Shown: in pieces, positions 7,576 through 17,595 of the stretch
Numbering within the stretch: the first letter of the stretch is position 1
Layout: each line of letters begins with the position of its first letter
From: Pseudomonas graminis
Lineage (GTDB): Bacteria; Pseudomonadota; Gammaproteobacteria; Pseudomonadales; Pseudomonadaceae
Direction of reading: 5' to 3'
Assembly: GCF_002093745.1 (NCBI RefSeq)
Contig: NZ_MTSB01000004.1
Location: 340,405-404,404, forward strand
DNA length: 64,000 bases
The notes under the pieces: model-generated
Told to the model about the DNA's origin: nothing
The model's database searches: none
What the model saw: the letters and a program-made list of their open reading frames with translations, nothing else
Position numbers and translations under genes: made by a program

Positions 7576-10500
7576 TCACACCGTGAGGGCTTGCCCGCTC
7601 ATGGCCAGGTCCAGCAGCTCACGGTTGGCAACGGCATACATGGCGTAGTCCGTGCCGCTGGCAGCACGCAACTCGACCAGCATGGCACGCCAGCGCTCGA
7701 CCATCAGCGAGTGCTGCTCAAGCCACAGGGCCAGACGCGCGTCGATTTCCGATGGGCCGTCGGCCATTTGCAGGACCGAAACGGTGATCGCCCGTTGCTG
7801 CCAGTCGACATCGTCACGGAACGCTTCGCGCGCCAATGCCTGCCAGTTGTTTTCCACCGGCAGGCTGCTGATCTGCTGCAAGTACCAGGTGATGTCCAGC
7901 GCGCTGCCTACGGCGAAGTAGGCCTTGGCCACGTCGGCAGCATTCTGCCCGGTGACGTCGGAAGCTTCGATGATCGGCAGCAGCGTGTACAGGTGAGTCG
8001 TACCGGCAACCATGCGCGCCAGCAATTCCGGCACACCGGCTTCGACGTAAGCCTGATAACGCGTCTGCCAGACTTCACGGGTCGGACCTTCCAGCAGTTC
8101 GTCCAGCTTGAGGCCCAGTGCGGCGAGGTGCGGACCGAAGTGCGCCACGTCACGACCGGCATCCAGCTCGTTGCGACGGCTGCGCAGGAACCAGCGAGTG
8201 GCACGACGCCCCAGACGCATCAGCTCGTCCATCAACGCCAGCTGAATTTCAGCCGGCACCTTGTAGTCCAGCGCCTCGATCTGACGGAACCAGTGCGGCA
8301 AGTGGAAGATGTCACGCACGATCACGTAAGCACCTGCCACCGCCGCAGCGCTCATGCCGGTGGACTCCTTGAGCCGCTGCACAAAGGTGATGCCCATGTG
8401 GTTCACCAGATCGTTGGCGATCTGGGTGCTGACGATCTCGCGCTTCAGACGATGCCCACGCATGGCGGTGGAAAACCGGGCGCCCAGCGAAGGCGGGAAC
8501 GCGGTTTCCATGTCACGCGCCAGGTAGTCGTCATCCGGCACACGGGATTCCAGCAGCGCTTCCTTGAGGTCGATCTTGCTGTAGGAGATCAACACCGACA
8601 GCTCGGCACGTGTCAGGCCCTGGCTGGCCGCCACGCGTTCGGCAATCTGATCTTCGGCAGGCAGGAACTCGATAGCGCGGTCGAGCTTGCCACGCGCCTC
8701 GAGGTCGTTCATCAGGCGCTTGTATTCGGCAATCCGGTCGTATGCCCGGCGTGCAGCCAGCGACAGCGCCTGAGTCTGCTTGTAGTTGTTGCCCAGTACC
8801 AGATGGCCCACTTCGTCGGTCATGCTTTCGAGCAGCTGGTTACGCTGCTTTTCGGTCATGTCACCGGCCTGAACCACTTCGTTGAGCAGGATCTTGATGT
8901 TCACTTCGTGGTCGGAGCAATCCACGCCACCGGCGTTGTCGATGAAGTCAGTGTTGGTCGCGCCGCCGTTCAGGCCAAACTCGACACGGCCCAGTTGGGT
9001 CATGCCCAGGTTGCCACCCTCGCCCACCACCTTGCAACGCAGCTCGTTACCGTCGACGCGCAACGCGTCGTTGGCCTTGTCGCCTACATCGGCATGCGAC
9101 TCTTCGCTGGACTTCACGTACGTACCGATGCCGCCGTTCCACAACAGATCGACGGGCGCCTTGAGCAGCGCGTTCAGCAGTTCGGTCGGGGTCAGCTTGT
9201 CGGCCTTGATGTCGAAGCGCGCCTTCATCTGTTCGGTGATGGCGATGCTCTTGAGGCTGCGGGGGAAGATACCGCCGCCGGCAGACATGATGCTGGTGTC
9301 GTAATCGGTCCAGGACGAACGCGGCAGATTGAACAGGCGCTCGCGCTCGGCGAAGCTGGTGGCCGGGTCCGGGTTCGGGTCGATGAAGATATGCAGGTGG
9401 TTGAACGCCGCCACCAGTTGCAGCTTGTCAGACATCAGCAGGCCATTGCCGAATACGTCACCGGCCATGTCGCCGATGCCGATCACACTGACGCTGTCCT
9501 GCTGGACATTGATGTCGCGCTCGCGGAAGTGGCGCTGCACGCCGACCCACGCGCCTTTCGCGGTGATGCCCATCTTCTTGTGATCGTAACCGGCCGAACC
9601 ACCGGACGCGAACGCGTCACCCAGCCAGAAGCCGTAGTCGATGGCAATGCCGTTGGCGATGTCGGAGAACGTCGCGGTGCCCTTGTCGGCAGCCACCACC
9701 AGGTACGGGTCATCGTCATCGTGGCGAACCACATTGACCGGCGGCACCAGCACGCCTTCCTTGAGGTTGTCGGTGATGTCCAGCAGCCCGGAAATAAAGA
9801 TGCGGTAGCAGGCGATTGCTTCTGCCTGCACCTCGTCGCGGTTGCCGGTGGTCGGCAAACGACGCGGCACGAAGCCGCCCTTGGCGCCCACCGGCACGAT
9901 GACCGAGTTCTTCACTTGCTGGGCTTTTACCAGCCCCAGCACTTCGGTGCGGAAATCTTCTTCACGGTCCGACCAGCGCAGGCCGCCACGGGCCACATTG
10001 CCGAAGCGCAGATGCACGCCTTCAACACGCGGCGAGTAGACAAAAATCTCGAACTTGGGTACGGGTTTTGGCAGCTCGGGAATCAGGCGCGGATTGAACT
10101 TGAAGCTGAAGTAGCTCTTGCTCTGACCGTTGGCATCCGACTGGTAGAAGTTGGTCCGCAACGTGGCCTTGATCAGGTCCAGGTAACGACGCAGGATGCG
10201 GTCTTCGTTGAGCACCTGAACATCGTCCAGAGCAGTCAGAATGGCCTGTTCCAGGCGCAGTTGCTTGTCGTCCAGGTCGTCGGAACCCAGCTTGCGTGCC
10301 AGATAGAAACGGGTCTTGAACAGCCGCGTCAGCTCGCGAGCGATGTCGGTGTGGTTGTTCAGGGTCGTAGCGATGTAGCCCAGATCGAAGCCCAGACGAA
10401 TCTGCTTCAGGTAGCGCGCATACGCACGCAGCAGCGCCACATCGCGCCACGGCAAGCCGGCAGTCAGCACCAGACGGTTGAACGCATCGTTTTCGGCATC

Positions 10501-12432
10501 GCCGCGCACGATGTGGACGAACGCGTCCTGCAGGGTGTCATTGAGCTGCTGGATGTCGAGGTTCAGACCTTCGCCGTAGGTAAACGCGAAATCATGAATC
10601 CAGAACTCACGACCGTTGGCGTGGTGCAGGCGGTACGGGAACTCGCCCAACACACGCAGGCCGAGGTTTTCAAGAATCGGCAGCACGTCGGACAGCGCCA
10701 GCGGCGTGTCGGCGTGATACAGCTTGCAATGCAATTGCTGACGGCCACCGGCCAGAGGCTGATAGAAGCTCATGACCAGTGGGTTGGTTTCGCTCAGGCT
10801 CAGCACGTGCTGCATGTCGACCACCGCCGAATGCGCCGCAAAGCGCTCGCGATAGCCGGCCGGGAAGCCTTTCGGGAAGTCGGCCAGCACGTTGGTGCCT
10901 TGCGCCTCGCCGAAGCTTTCTACGACCAGACTGGCGTAATCGTCCTTCCATGAACGGCAGGCCTGAATGACTTCGTTTTCCAGCTGGGCAACGTCGATAT
11001 CCAGATTGACCTTCGGGTCGACCCGCAGAATCAACTGCACCCGCGCCAGCACCGATTCGGAGAAGAACGTCCAGAACTCACAGTCGCTGGCCTTCAGACG
11101 GTCCATCAGGACCTGCTGGATCTTCTGTCGCACTTCGGTGGAGTACACGTCACGCGGCACGTAAGCCAGGCAGTAGCAGAAACGGCCGTACGGGTCCTTG
11201 CGCAGGAACACGCGAATCTTGTTGCGCTCCTGAATCTGCACGATGGACATGACGGTGGTGAACAGCTCGTCCACCGGCGTCTGGAACAGGTCGTCGCGTG
11301 GCAACACTTCGACCACCTGCGCCAGTTCCTTGCCCAGGTGCGCCTTGGCATCGAAGCCGGAACGACGCTCGACTTCCGCCACCTTGCGACGGATGTACGG
11401 GATCTGCCGCACGCTCTCGCCATACACCGACGAGGTGTACAGGCCCATGAAGCGACATTCCTTGACGACCTTGCCGGAGGCGTCGATCTGGCGGATCGAC
11501 ACGTAATCCGGGTACGCCGGACGATGCACACGGCTCGGATGCGCAGCCTTGGCGAACGACAGCAGCACCGGCTCCTGCAGGTATTTCACTGCATAGTCTT
11601 CGATGTGCAGGTCTTCGTGGCTCAGCCCCGGGCGCAGCAGTCGGGTCAGGCCCAGGAATGAGGATTCGTCGTACACCAGCTGACCGCCATTGGCGTCAGT
11701 GCGCACTTCGAACTCTTCGTAGCCCAGAAAGGTAAAGTGGTTGTCCACCAGCCATTGCAGGAAGACCTTGATCTCGGCCTTTTCTTCGGCATCGGTATTG
11801 GATTCGTTGGCATCGATGCTCGCCAGCAAATCATGCAGACGCGCTTTCATCGGCGCAAAATCTTCGACTGCGACCCGCACCTCGCCGAGTACCTGCTCCA
11901 GCTCGCGAGCCAGTACATTCAACTCGCTGGCGCTTGCGCAGCGGTCGATCTCCAGGTACATCAGCGATTCCTGCAACACGTCGTCGCCGGTGGTGCCCTT
12001 GGGCAGCAGCTCCAGCAGCTCACCGGTGGCGCCACGGCGCACGCTGAGCACGGTGGTTTGCAAGGTATGAATGCTGTAACCGCGACGGTTCAGTTCGGTG
12101 CGGACGGAGTCGACCAGAAACGGCAGGTCATGATGCAGCACTTCAACGGCGGTGTGAGTCGATTGCCAGCCGTGGCGCTCGTAATCAGGGTTGTAGACGC
12201 GCACCTGCGGGTGAGCGTGTTCGAAACGCTCCAGCAGGCGCCACGCAGACAAGGTGCAGCCTGCCAGGTCGGATAAACGCCGCTGGGTGAGTTCGTCGAG
12301 GGAAATGATGCCGAAGAATTGCTCGGCAAACAGCGCCACTTGTGGCAGTGCCTGTTCGCTGATGTGCTGAGCCAGTGCCGCTTGCAGTTGATGCTGGAAG
12401 TCGGCCTTGCTGGCTGCGGTGAAGAACGCCAT
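7576..12432 (-). CDS. gdhB: Large NAD-specific glutamate dehydrogenase (GDH180 class)
   Basis: 1618 residues, the size of the 180-kDa class of glutamate dehydrogenase known from Pseudomonas and Streptomyces. It deaminates glutamate to 2-oxoglutarate and is mainly catabolic. The N-terminal ACT-like and helical half (to about 700) is followed by the catalytic GDH domain with VPVGAKGGFVPR (about 845-855) and GDMAGDVFGNGLL, and by NLGMTQLGRVEF in the nucleotide-binding part. It begins MAFFTAASKADF and has no frameshift along 4.9 kb. It is transcribed alone from the 365-bp gap upstream and ends at the bidirectional terminator. In P. aeruginosa the enzyme is allosterically controlled by amino acids; nothing in the DNA shows how transcription is controlled here. 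Confidence 0.98.
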   Translation of the reverse strand: MAFFTAASKADFQHQLQAALAQHISEQALPQVALFAEQFFGIISLDELTQRRLSDLAGCTLSAWRLLERFEHAHPQVRVYNPDYERHGWQSTHTAVEVLHHDLPFLVDSVRTELNRRGYSIHTLQTTVLSVRRGATGELLELLPKGTTGDDVLQESLMYLEIDRCASASELNVLARELEQVLGEVRVAVEDFAPMKARLHDLLASIDANESNTDAEEKAEIKVFLQWLVDNHFTFLGYEEFEVRTDANGGQLVYDESSFLGLTRLLRPGLSHEDLHIEDYAVKYLQEPVLLSFAKAAHPSRVHRPAYPDYVSIRQIDASGKVVKECRFMGLYTSSVYGESVRQIPYIRRKVAEVERRSGFDAKAHLGKELAQVVEVLPRDDLFQTPVDELFTTVMSIVQIQERNKIRVFLRKDPYGRFCYCLAYVPRDVYSTEVRQKIQQVLMDRLKASDCEFWTFFSESVLARVQLILRVDPKVNLDIDVAQLENEVIQACRSWKDDYASLVVESFGEAQGTNVLADFPKGFPAGYRERFAAHSAVVDMQHVLSLSETNPLVMSFYQPLAGGRQQLHCKLYHADTPLALSDVLPILENLGLRVLGEFPYRLHHANGREFWIHDFAFTYGEGLNLDIQQLNDTLQDAFVHIVRGDAENDAFNRLVLTAGLPWRDVALLRAYARYLKQIRLGFDLGYIATTLNNHTDIARELTRLFKTRFYLARKLGSDDLDDKQLRLEQAILTALDDVQVLNEDRILRRYLDLIKATLRTNFYQSDANGQSKSYFSFKFNPRLIPELPKPVPKFEIFVYSPRVEGVHLRFGNVARGGLRWSDREEDFRTEVLGLVKAQQVKNSVIVPVGAKGGFVPRRLPTTGNRDEVQAEAIACYRIFISGLLDITDNLKEGVLVPPVNVVRHDDDDPYLVVAADKGTATFSDIANGIAIDYGFWLGDAFASGGSAGYDHKKMGITAKGAWVGVQRHFRERDINVQQDSVSVIGIGDMAGDVFGNGLLMSDKLQLVAAFNHLHIFIDPNPDPATSFAERERLFNLPRSSWTDYDTSIMSAGGGIFPRSLKSIAITEQMKARFDIKADKLTPTELLNALLKAPVDLLWNGGIGTYVKSSEESHADVGDKANDALRVDGNELRCKVVGEGGNLGMTQLGRVEFGLNGGATNTDFIDNAGGVDCSDHEVNIKILLNEVVQAGDMTEKQRNQLLESMTDEVGHLVLGNNYKQTQALSLAARRAYDRIAEYKRLMNDLEARGKLDRAIEFLPAEDQIAERVAASQGLTRAELSVLISYSKIDLKEALLESRVPDDDYLARDMETAFPPSLGARFSTAMRGHRLKREIVSTQIANDLVNHMGITFVQRLKESTGMSAAAVAGAYVIVRDIFHLPHWFRQIEALDYKVPAEIQLALMDELMRLGRRATRWFLRSRRNELDAGRDVAHFGPHLAALGLKLDELLEGPTREVWQTRYQAYVEAGVPELLARMVAGTTHLYTLLPIIEASDVTGQNAADVAKAYFAVGSALDITWYLQQISSLPVENNWQALAREAFRDDVDWQQRAITVSVLQMADGPSEIDARLALWLEQHSLMVERWRAMLVELRAASGTDYAMYAVANRELLDLAMSGQALTV

Positions 12433-12797
12433 CTGTGGTACTCCGCTTTGGCTTTTATTGGGGAGGCTTGAAGAAGGTGTTGCGACCGGGGTGCCCTCAC
12501 GTTCAATTGTGCGGATACCGCCTGATCGAGTGTAAAGCTAAAGTACTAACGCCCGCTGTGTCAGAGTAGTCACATTTGAATACCGGATAAAAAAAACTGT
12601 ACGCGTGGATGACACCGTACACCACCCGTCTGCCATGCAGCTTAACGAGAGCTGACCGGAGCCTGCTTACGAGGCTGCGACATATTCGGTCATCGACCCA
12701 CGCTAAAATCTGCACGACAGTGCCAACACTGGCCGACAATTCAGGCTCGTTGCTGGCAAAATCCACCTCACGCGCCCCCAACAGCACTGGAAATCAC
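12433..12797. other. 365-bp intergenic region between divergent genes
   Basis: This holds the promoters of gdhB (-) and the small conserved gene (+). Small inverted repeats are visible (GTACG near 12600 and 12617; CAGCT / AGCTG around 12639-12655). Open frames crossing it lack recognisable features and look incidental. No confident promoter boxes could be assigned. Confidence 0.5.
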
Positions 12798-13157
12798 ATG
12801 CAAATCAAGACGGCCACCCTCATCGCCAACGCCTGCGACGACGAATACGACAACATGGCATTGCTGTGCTGCCACGGAGAAGGCGGCGATCTGTTTTCCC
12901 TGACCCGTTTCCCGGATGAGAACGAAGTGGAAATCACGGTCGGCGATGACACCTCGCACACCGTTTCCAGCCTGAAGGTCACCTTCAGCACCCAGCGTTT
13001 GCGGGTGGAAATCTCTCCTGAAGATGCCAGACAGCTAAAGGGCCATGAGCAATTCGAAATCATCCACGGCACGGACGCGGACGAGCTGGCAGAGGTTCAC
13101 AGAACGTTACACATCATCATGAACAACGTGGGTGAATACGTCAGCGAAGTCGGCTGA
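12798..13157 (+). CDS. Small conserved Pseudomonas protein of unknown function
   Basis: 119 residues from the ATG at 12798 (MQIKTATLIANACDDEYDN); the longer in-frame extension crosses the promoter region and is rejected. It is acidic, mixed alpha/beta in appearance, with no signal peptide, membrane helix or cofactor motif. The C-terminus reads VHRTLHIIMNNVGEYVSEVG. I recall a comparable small gene between gdhB and the moxR operon in P. aeruginosa, which supports it being real. No function is assigned. Confidence 0.8.
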   Translation: MQIKTATLIANACDDEYDNMALLCCHGEGGDLFSLTRFPDENEVEITVGDDTSHTVSSLKVTFSTQRLRVEISPEDARQLKGHEQFEIIHGTDADELAEVHRTLHIIMNNVGEYVSEVG

Positions 13158-13204
13158 CGGGCAAAAGCAGGTAGAGTGACGGCCTCGACACTCAGGAGTC
13201 CGTC

Positions 13205-13954
13205 ATGACCATCCTCTTCGACGCCCACTGCCATATCATCGACCCGCACTTTCCCCTGATTGCCAATAATGGCTTCCTGCCGGAGCCGTTCGGGGTCAGT
13301 GACTATCTGGCGAGCGTCCAGCCGCTGGGCGTTCAGGGCGGGGCGGTGGTGTCCGGCTCCTTTCAAGGCTTCGATCAGGGCTATCTGCTGGCGGCATTGC
13401 GCAGCCTCGGCCCCGGTTTCGTCGGGGTGACTCAACTGCCTGCCAGCGTCACCGACGCCGAACTGGACACCCTCGATGCGGCAGGTGTGCGCGCCCTGCG
13501 TTTCAACCTCAAGCGCGGCGGCTCGGAGCAGCTCGACCAGCTTGAAGCCTTGGCCCTGCGCGTCCATGAGCGCGTGGGCTGGCATTCGGAGCTGTACATC
13601 GATTCCCGCGAGCTGGCTGAAATCGAAGTTCGCCTGCTGAAGCTGCCGGCAATCAGCATTGATCATCTGGGATTGAGTGGGGAAGGTCTTCCCGTTGTGC
13701 TGCGCCTGGCCGAACGCGGCGTGCGGGTTAAAGCCTGCGGTTTCGGCCGTGTGGACTTTCCGGTTCGAGAAGCGCTCAGAGACATTCACGCCGCCAACCC
13801 CCACGCCCTGATGTTTGGCACCGACCTGCCATCGACCCGGGCACCGCGTCCTTTTCAGGCCGACGACATCGTGTTGCTGACAGACGCATTGGGCGAAGAA
13901 GGCGCTCGCCAGGCCCTGTGGGACAACGCAGCCAACTTCTATCGCCTGACGTGA
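13205..13954 (+). CDS. Amidohydrolase-2-like TIM-barrel hydrolase (PDC hydrolase-related)
   Basis: 249 residues. Metal-site residues of the amidohydrolase superfamily can be read in order: DAHCH at the N-terminus (H8, H10), SIDHLG (H154) and MFGTDLPST (D207). This is the pattern of the amidohydrolase-2 family that includes 2-pyrone-4,6-dicarboxylate lactonase and related lactone or decarboxylase enzymes. AGGAG lies 9 nt before the ATG. It sits 47 bp after the small conserved gene and 190 bp before moxR. Substrate unknown; no neighbouring aromatic-degradation genes support the PDC pathway. Confidence 0.85.
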   Translation: MTILFDAHCHIIDPHFPLIANNGFLPEPFGVSDYLASVQPLGVQGGAVVSGSFQGFDQGYLLAALRSLGPGFVGVTQLPASVTDAELDTLDAAGVRALRFNLKRGGSEQLDQLEALALRVHERVGWHSELYIDSRELAEIEVRLLKLPAISIDHLGLSGEGLPVVLRLAERGVRVKACGFGRVDFPVREALRDIHAANPHALMFGTDLPSTRAPRPFQADDIVLLTDALGEEGARQALWDNAANFYRLT

Positions 13955-14144
13955 AAACGCTGTCAGTCCTACGCGTTGCCGACAAAACACGTAGGGCAAT
14001 TCCTAAATAAATGACGTACCCGTCTCTAAATGCGATAAAAAACGCTGGAGCCGTTAGTCGATAACCGCCTGGATGGATTAAAGTATCGCCCCCAGCTCAG
14101 CGGTCACCCGACACAGCTGATCACCCTGCCAGGAACCGTCACCG

Positions 14145-15104
14145 ATGGAACATCGTGAAGCGCTGATTGCGCTGCGAACATTTCTTTCAACGCAGATCCT
14201 GGGCCAGGAAAAGCTGATCGAACGCCTGCTCATCGCCCTGCTCGCCGACGGCCACATGCTGGTCGAGGGCGCTCCCGGCCTGGCCAAGACCAAGGCCATC
14301 AAGGAACTGGCAGAAGGCATCGAAGCGCAGTTCCACCGTATTCAGTTCACCCCCGACCTGCTGCCTGCCGACATCACCGGCACGGAAATCTATCGTCCGG
14401 AAACCGGCAGCTTCGTGTTCCAGCAAGGGCCGATCTTCCACAACCTGGTGCTGGCGGACGAAATCAACCGCGCCCCGGCCAAGGTCCAGTCGGCGCTGCT
14501 CGAAGCCATGGCCGAGCGCCAGGTGAGCGTTGGCCGCAGCACCTATGACCTGTCGCCGCTGTTTCTGGTCATGGCGACCCAGAACCCTATCGAGCAGGAA
14601 GGCACCTACCCGCTGCCCGAAGCGCAGCTCGACCGTTTCCTGATGCACGTCAAAATTGGTTTTCCGGACGCTGCAGTGGAGCGCAAGATCCTCCAGCAGG
14701 CGCGTGGCGAAGCCCTCAACGGCGAGACCAAGCCTGAACGCCGCGTCAGCCAGCAGGCGATCTTTGCCGCGCGCAAGGAAATCCTTGGCCTGTACATGGC
14801 CGATGCGGTCGAGGAATACCTGGTGCAACTGGTCATGGCCACCCGGACGCCGGCCAAATTCGACCCTGAACTGGCAGAGTGGATTGCCTACGGGGCCAGC
14901 CCGCGCGGCTCCATTTCGCTTGATCGCTGCGCCCGCGCCCACGCCTGGCTGGCCGGGCGCGATTTCGTCAGCCCCGAGGACATCCAAGCGGTGTTGTTCG
15001 ACGTGTTGCGCCACCGGATCATCCTCTCGTTCGAGGCCGAAGCCGCCGGTATCGATCAGGATCGCGTGATTCAGCGCATCCTTGACGTCGTGGCCGTCGC
15101 CTGA
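14145..15104 (+). CDS. moxR: MoxR-family AAA+ ATPase
   Basis: 319 residues. Walker A GAPGLAKTK (42-50) and Walker B LADEINRA (103-110) are followed by the sensor region MATQNPIEQEGTYPLPEAQ and a C-terminal lid. MoxR ATPases act as chaperones that remodel or load cofactors on partners, usually encoded next to VWA-domain proteins as here. First gene of a run of six overlapping or nearly overlapping genes: the next starts 4 bp after its stop. The promoter should lie in the 190 bp upstream. Confidence 0.97.
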   Translation: MEHREALIALRTFLSTQILGQEKLIERLLIALLADGHMLVEGAPGLAKTKAIKELAEGIEAQFHRIQFTPDLLPADITGTEIYRPETGSFVFQQGPIFHNLVLADEINRAPAKVQSALLEAMAERQVSVGRSTYDLSPLFLVMATQNPIEQEGTYPLPEAQLDRFLMHVKIGFPDAAVERKILQQARGEALNGETKPERRVSQQAIFAARKEILGLYMADAVEEYLVQLVMATRTPAKFDPELAEWIAYGASPRGSISLDRCARAHAWLAGRDFVSPEDIQAVLFDVLRHRIILSFEAEAAGIDQDRVIQRILDVVAVA

Positions 15105-15108
15105 CCCC

Positions 15109-16053
15109 ATGCAACCCTTCCTGATCCCCCAGCCGGGCATCCGTGTCAGCCTCAGCGAGCTGATCGAGATGCGTCATCGGGTGCGGGAAGTGCAACTGTT
15201 TTCAACCCCGAGCCGCCGCAGCCCGTTGATCGGCCTGCACCATTCCAAACTGCGCGGTCGAGGGGTGGATTTCGACCAGGTGCGGGTCTATCAGGCTGGC
15301 GACGACGTGCGCAGCATCGACTGGCGCGTGACCGCCCGGACTCAGGAACCGCACACCAAGCTGTTTCACGAAGAGCGTGAACGGCCGATCTTCATTCTGG
15401 TGGAGCAAAGCCGTCGGCTGTTTTTCGGCTCCGGCCTGATGTTCAAGTCGGTGCTTGCCGCCCAGGCTGCGGCGCTGATCGGCTGGGCGGCACTCGAACA
15501 CAATGACCGGGTCGGCGGGCTGGTATTCGGCGACGACGAACACTACGAAATCAAGCCACGGCGCAGCAAACAGAGCCTGTTGCAATTGCTCAACCGGCTG
15601 GTGCGGGTCAATCAGTCACTGCACACAGAAATCCCACCGAACCGCGATGCTTTCGGCACTGCGCTGCGTCGGGCCAGAGAAGTGCTGCGCCCCGGCAGCC
15701 TGGTGATCGTGCTGTGCGACGAACGCGCCTTGTCCGAGGCAGCCGAGCAACAATTGAGCTTGCTGTCACGCCACAGCGACCTGCTGTTGCTGCCACTCTC
15801 CGACCCGCTGGATCGCGCCCTGCCCGCCGCAGGCCTGTTGCGGTTTGCCGAGCGCGGCGCACAACTGGAACTCGACACCCTCAACCCTGAACTGCGCCGT
15901 GCCTACCGGCAACAGGGCGAAGACCGCTCCGCCCGCTGGGAACTGCTCGCGCAAAAACTGCGGGTCTTGCTCATGCCGCTGAGCACCCAGGCCGAACTCG
16001 TTGAGCAACTGCGCGAATACCTCAACGCCCAGCGTCCGGTGAAGCGTAAATGA
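15109..16053 (+). CDS. DUF58 domain protein of the MoxR-Bat operon
   Basis: 314 residues from the ATG at 15109. It contains the DUF58 signature region LRGRGVDFDQVRVYQAGDD then RSIDWRVTARTQEP, with a degenerate VWA-like C-terminal fold (IVLCDERALSEAAEQQ). These proteins are obligate companions of MoxR ATPases in stress or metal-cofactor assembly modules. The start lies just after the moxR stop and its stop overlaps the next start (ATGA), showing translational coupling. Confidence 0.93.
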   Translation: MQPFLIPQPGIRVSLSELIEMRHRVREVQLFSTPSRRSPLIGLHHSKLRGRGVDFDQVRVYQAGDDVRSIDWRVTARTQEPHTKLFHEERERPIFILVEQSRRLFFGSGLMFKSVLAAQAAALIGWAALEHNDRVGGLVFGDDEHYEIKPRRSKQSLLQLLNRLVRVNQSLHTEIPPNRDAFGTALRRAREVLRPGSLVIVLCDERALSEAAEQQLSLLSRHSDLLLLPLSDPLDRALPAAGLLRFAERGAQLELDTLNPELRRAYRQQGEDRSARWELLAQKLRVLLMPLSTQAELVEQLREYLNAQRPVKRK

Positions 16054-16544
16054 ACCCGCTGGATCAGCTACAGCCGTTGATTGCTCCCGAGGCCGTCGGC
16101 TTCTGGCCGCCCGCCCCGGGCTGGTGGCTGCTGTTGCTGCTGATTCCCGCCCTGGGCTGGGGGCTGTGGCGTTTGCGCAGGCTGCTGCCGATCAAGGCTG
16201 GCAACGTTCGCAGCGAGCAACCGCTGGACCCGGTTCGCGTCGCAGCCCTGGCAGAACTGGCCAGCCTGCCCAAACCCTATGACGGCGCGCCGGCAGGCGC
16301 CTGGCTGCAACAGATCAACGGCCTGCTCAAACGCCTGTGCCGCAACCACTACCCGCACAGCCAGAGCCACACCCTCAATGGTCGAAAGTGGCTGGCGTTC
16401 CTCGATAATCGTTGCCCAGCGGCCGGGCTGACACGCTGGATGATTCTGGTCGAAGGCGCTTACAAACCCGAATGCAAGCTGGATGACAAGGCCATTACCG
16501 GGCTGACCCAAGCGGTCGATACCTGGATTCGCAAACATGTTTGA
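16050..16544 (+). CDS. DUF4381 membrane protein of the MoxR-Bat operon
   Basis: 164 residues. A short N-terminus with IAPEAVGFWPPAPGWWL leads into one transmembrane helix (about 25-45) and a cytoplasmic or periplasmic soluble part with LNGRKWLAFLD. This matches DUF4381, found only in moxR/VWA operons of gammaproteobacteria. It overlaps DUF58 upstream (4 bp) and the BatA-like gene downstream (8 bp). It probably anchors the assembly in the inner membrane; biochemical role unknown. Confidence 0.88.
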   Translation: MNPLDQLQPLIAPEAVGFWPPAPGWWLLLLLIPALGWGLWRLRRLLPIKAGNVRSEQPLDPVRVAALAELASLPKPYDGAPAGAWLQQINGLLKRLCRNHYPHSQSHTLNGRKWLAFLDNRCPAAGLTRWMILVEGAYKPECKLDDKAITGLTQAVDTWIRKHV

Positions 16545-17595
16545 GTTCGCCTGGCCCTGGGTTTTCGTTCTGCTGCCGCTGCCGTGGCTGATGCGTGCCC
16601 TGCTGCCGGTCGCGGACAGCGGCGAGCCCGCGCTCAATGTCAGCTTTTTAAACGAACTCGAAGGGCTCAGCGGGCGTCGCGCCAAGGCCAATCTGCCCGT
16701 CTGGCGCCAGCGTGCGCCGTTCCTGCTGATCTGGCTGTTGTTGCTGATCGCGGCAGCACGGCCACAGTGGCTGGGCGAACCGTTGCCCGTGGCGGCCAGC
16801 GGGCGCGACCTGCTGGTGGCAGTCGACGTGTCGGGTTCGATGGACTACCCGGACATGCAATGGAAAAACGACGAAGTCAGCCGACTGGTGCTGGTTCAGC
16901 AACTGCTCGGTGACTTTCTGGAGAACCGCAAGGGTGACCGGGTCGGGCTGATTCTGTTCGGCACTCAGGCGTTTCTTCAGGCACCGCTGACCTATGACCG
17001 GCAGACCGTGCGGGTCTGGCTCGACGAGGCCAGAATAGGCATCGCCGGCAAGAATACCGCCATTGGCGACGCCATAGGCCTGGCCCTGAAACGCCTGCGC
17101 ATGCGACCGGCCAACAGCCGCGTACTGGTGCTGGTCACCGATGGCGCCAACAACGCAGGGCAGATCGACCCGATCACTGCCGCGCGACTGGCTGCTGACG
17201 AAGGCGTGAAAATCTACCCCATCGGCATCGGTTCGGACCCGGAAAAGAATGCGTTGCAGAGCGCGCTTGGCCTGAGCCCGAGCCTTGATCTGGATGAGCC
17301 GACCCTCAAGGACATCGCCCGCATCAGTGGCGGCCAGTATTTCCGTGCTCGCGACGGCGACCAGTTGGAAAAGATCCGCACCACCCTCGATTCGCTGGAG
17401 CCTGTCGCTCAACAGCCGACCCAGGCGCGGCCTGCACTGGCGCTTTATCAATGGCCGCTGGCCACAGCCTTGCTGTTGAGCGTGCTGCTGGTGCTGCGGG
17501 AACTGTGGCCGAACAATGCACTGCAACGCCTGTTGACACTGGCCCGCGCCATTGACTGGCGCGAGCGCTTCAAGCGCCTGTGGAGATCGCCATGA
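16537..17595 (+). CDS. batA: BatA-like VWA-domain membrane protein
   Basis: 352 residues. Two N-terminal membrane helices (about 5-24 and 60-76) flank a short loop, then a von Willebrand factor A domain with an intact metal-ion-dependent adhesion site D97-x-S99-x-S101 (AVDVSGSMD) and TDGANNAGQ, and a C-terminal helix near 305-325. This is the architecture of BatA, a membrane VWA protein of the Bacteroides aerotolerance type. Overlaps its neighbours on both sides. The VWA metal site should bind a partner under control of MoxR. Confidence 0.93.
   Translation: MFEFAWPWVFVLLPLPWLMRALLPVADSGEPALNVSFLNELEGLSGRRAKANLPVWRQRAPFLLIWLLLLIAAARPQWLGEPLPVAASGRDLLVAVDVSGSMDYPDMQWKNDEVSRLVLVQQLLGDFLENRKGDRVGLILFGTQAFLQAPLTYDRQTVRVWLDEARIGIAGKNTAIGDAIGLALKRLRMRPANSRVLVLVTDGANNAGQIDPITAARLAADEGVKIYPIGIGSDPEKNALQSALGLSPSLDLDEPTLKDIARISGGQYFRARDGDQLEKIRTTLDSLEPVAQQPTQARPALALYQWPLATALLLSVLLVLRELWPNNALQRLLTLARAIDWRERFKRLWRSP

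Noticed and set aside
7543..10953. 1136-codon plus-strand ORF over gdhB
   Set aside because: Antisense of gdhB; no family features, and codon composition follows from the opposite strand.
12503..12787. 94-codon minus-strand ORF upstream of gdhB
   Set aside because: Lies in the promoter region, crosses the small gene's leader and has no recognisable similarity or good ribosome site.
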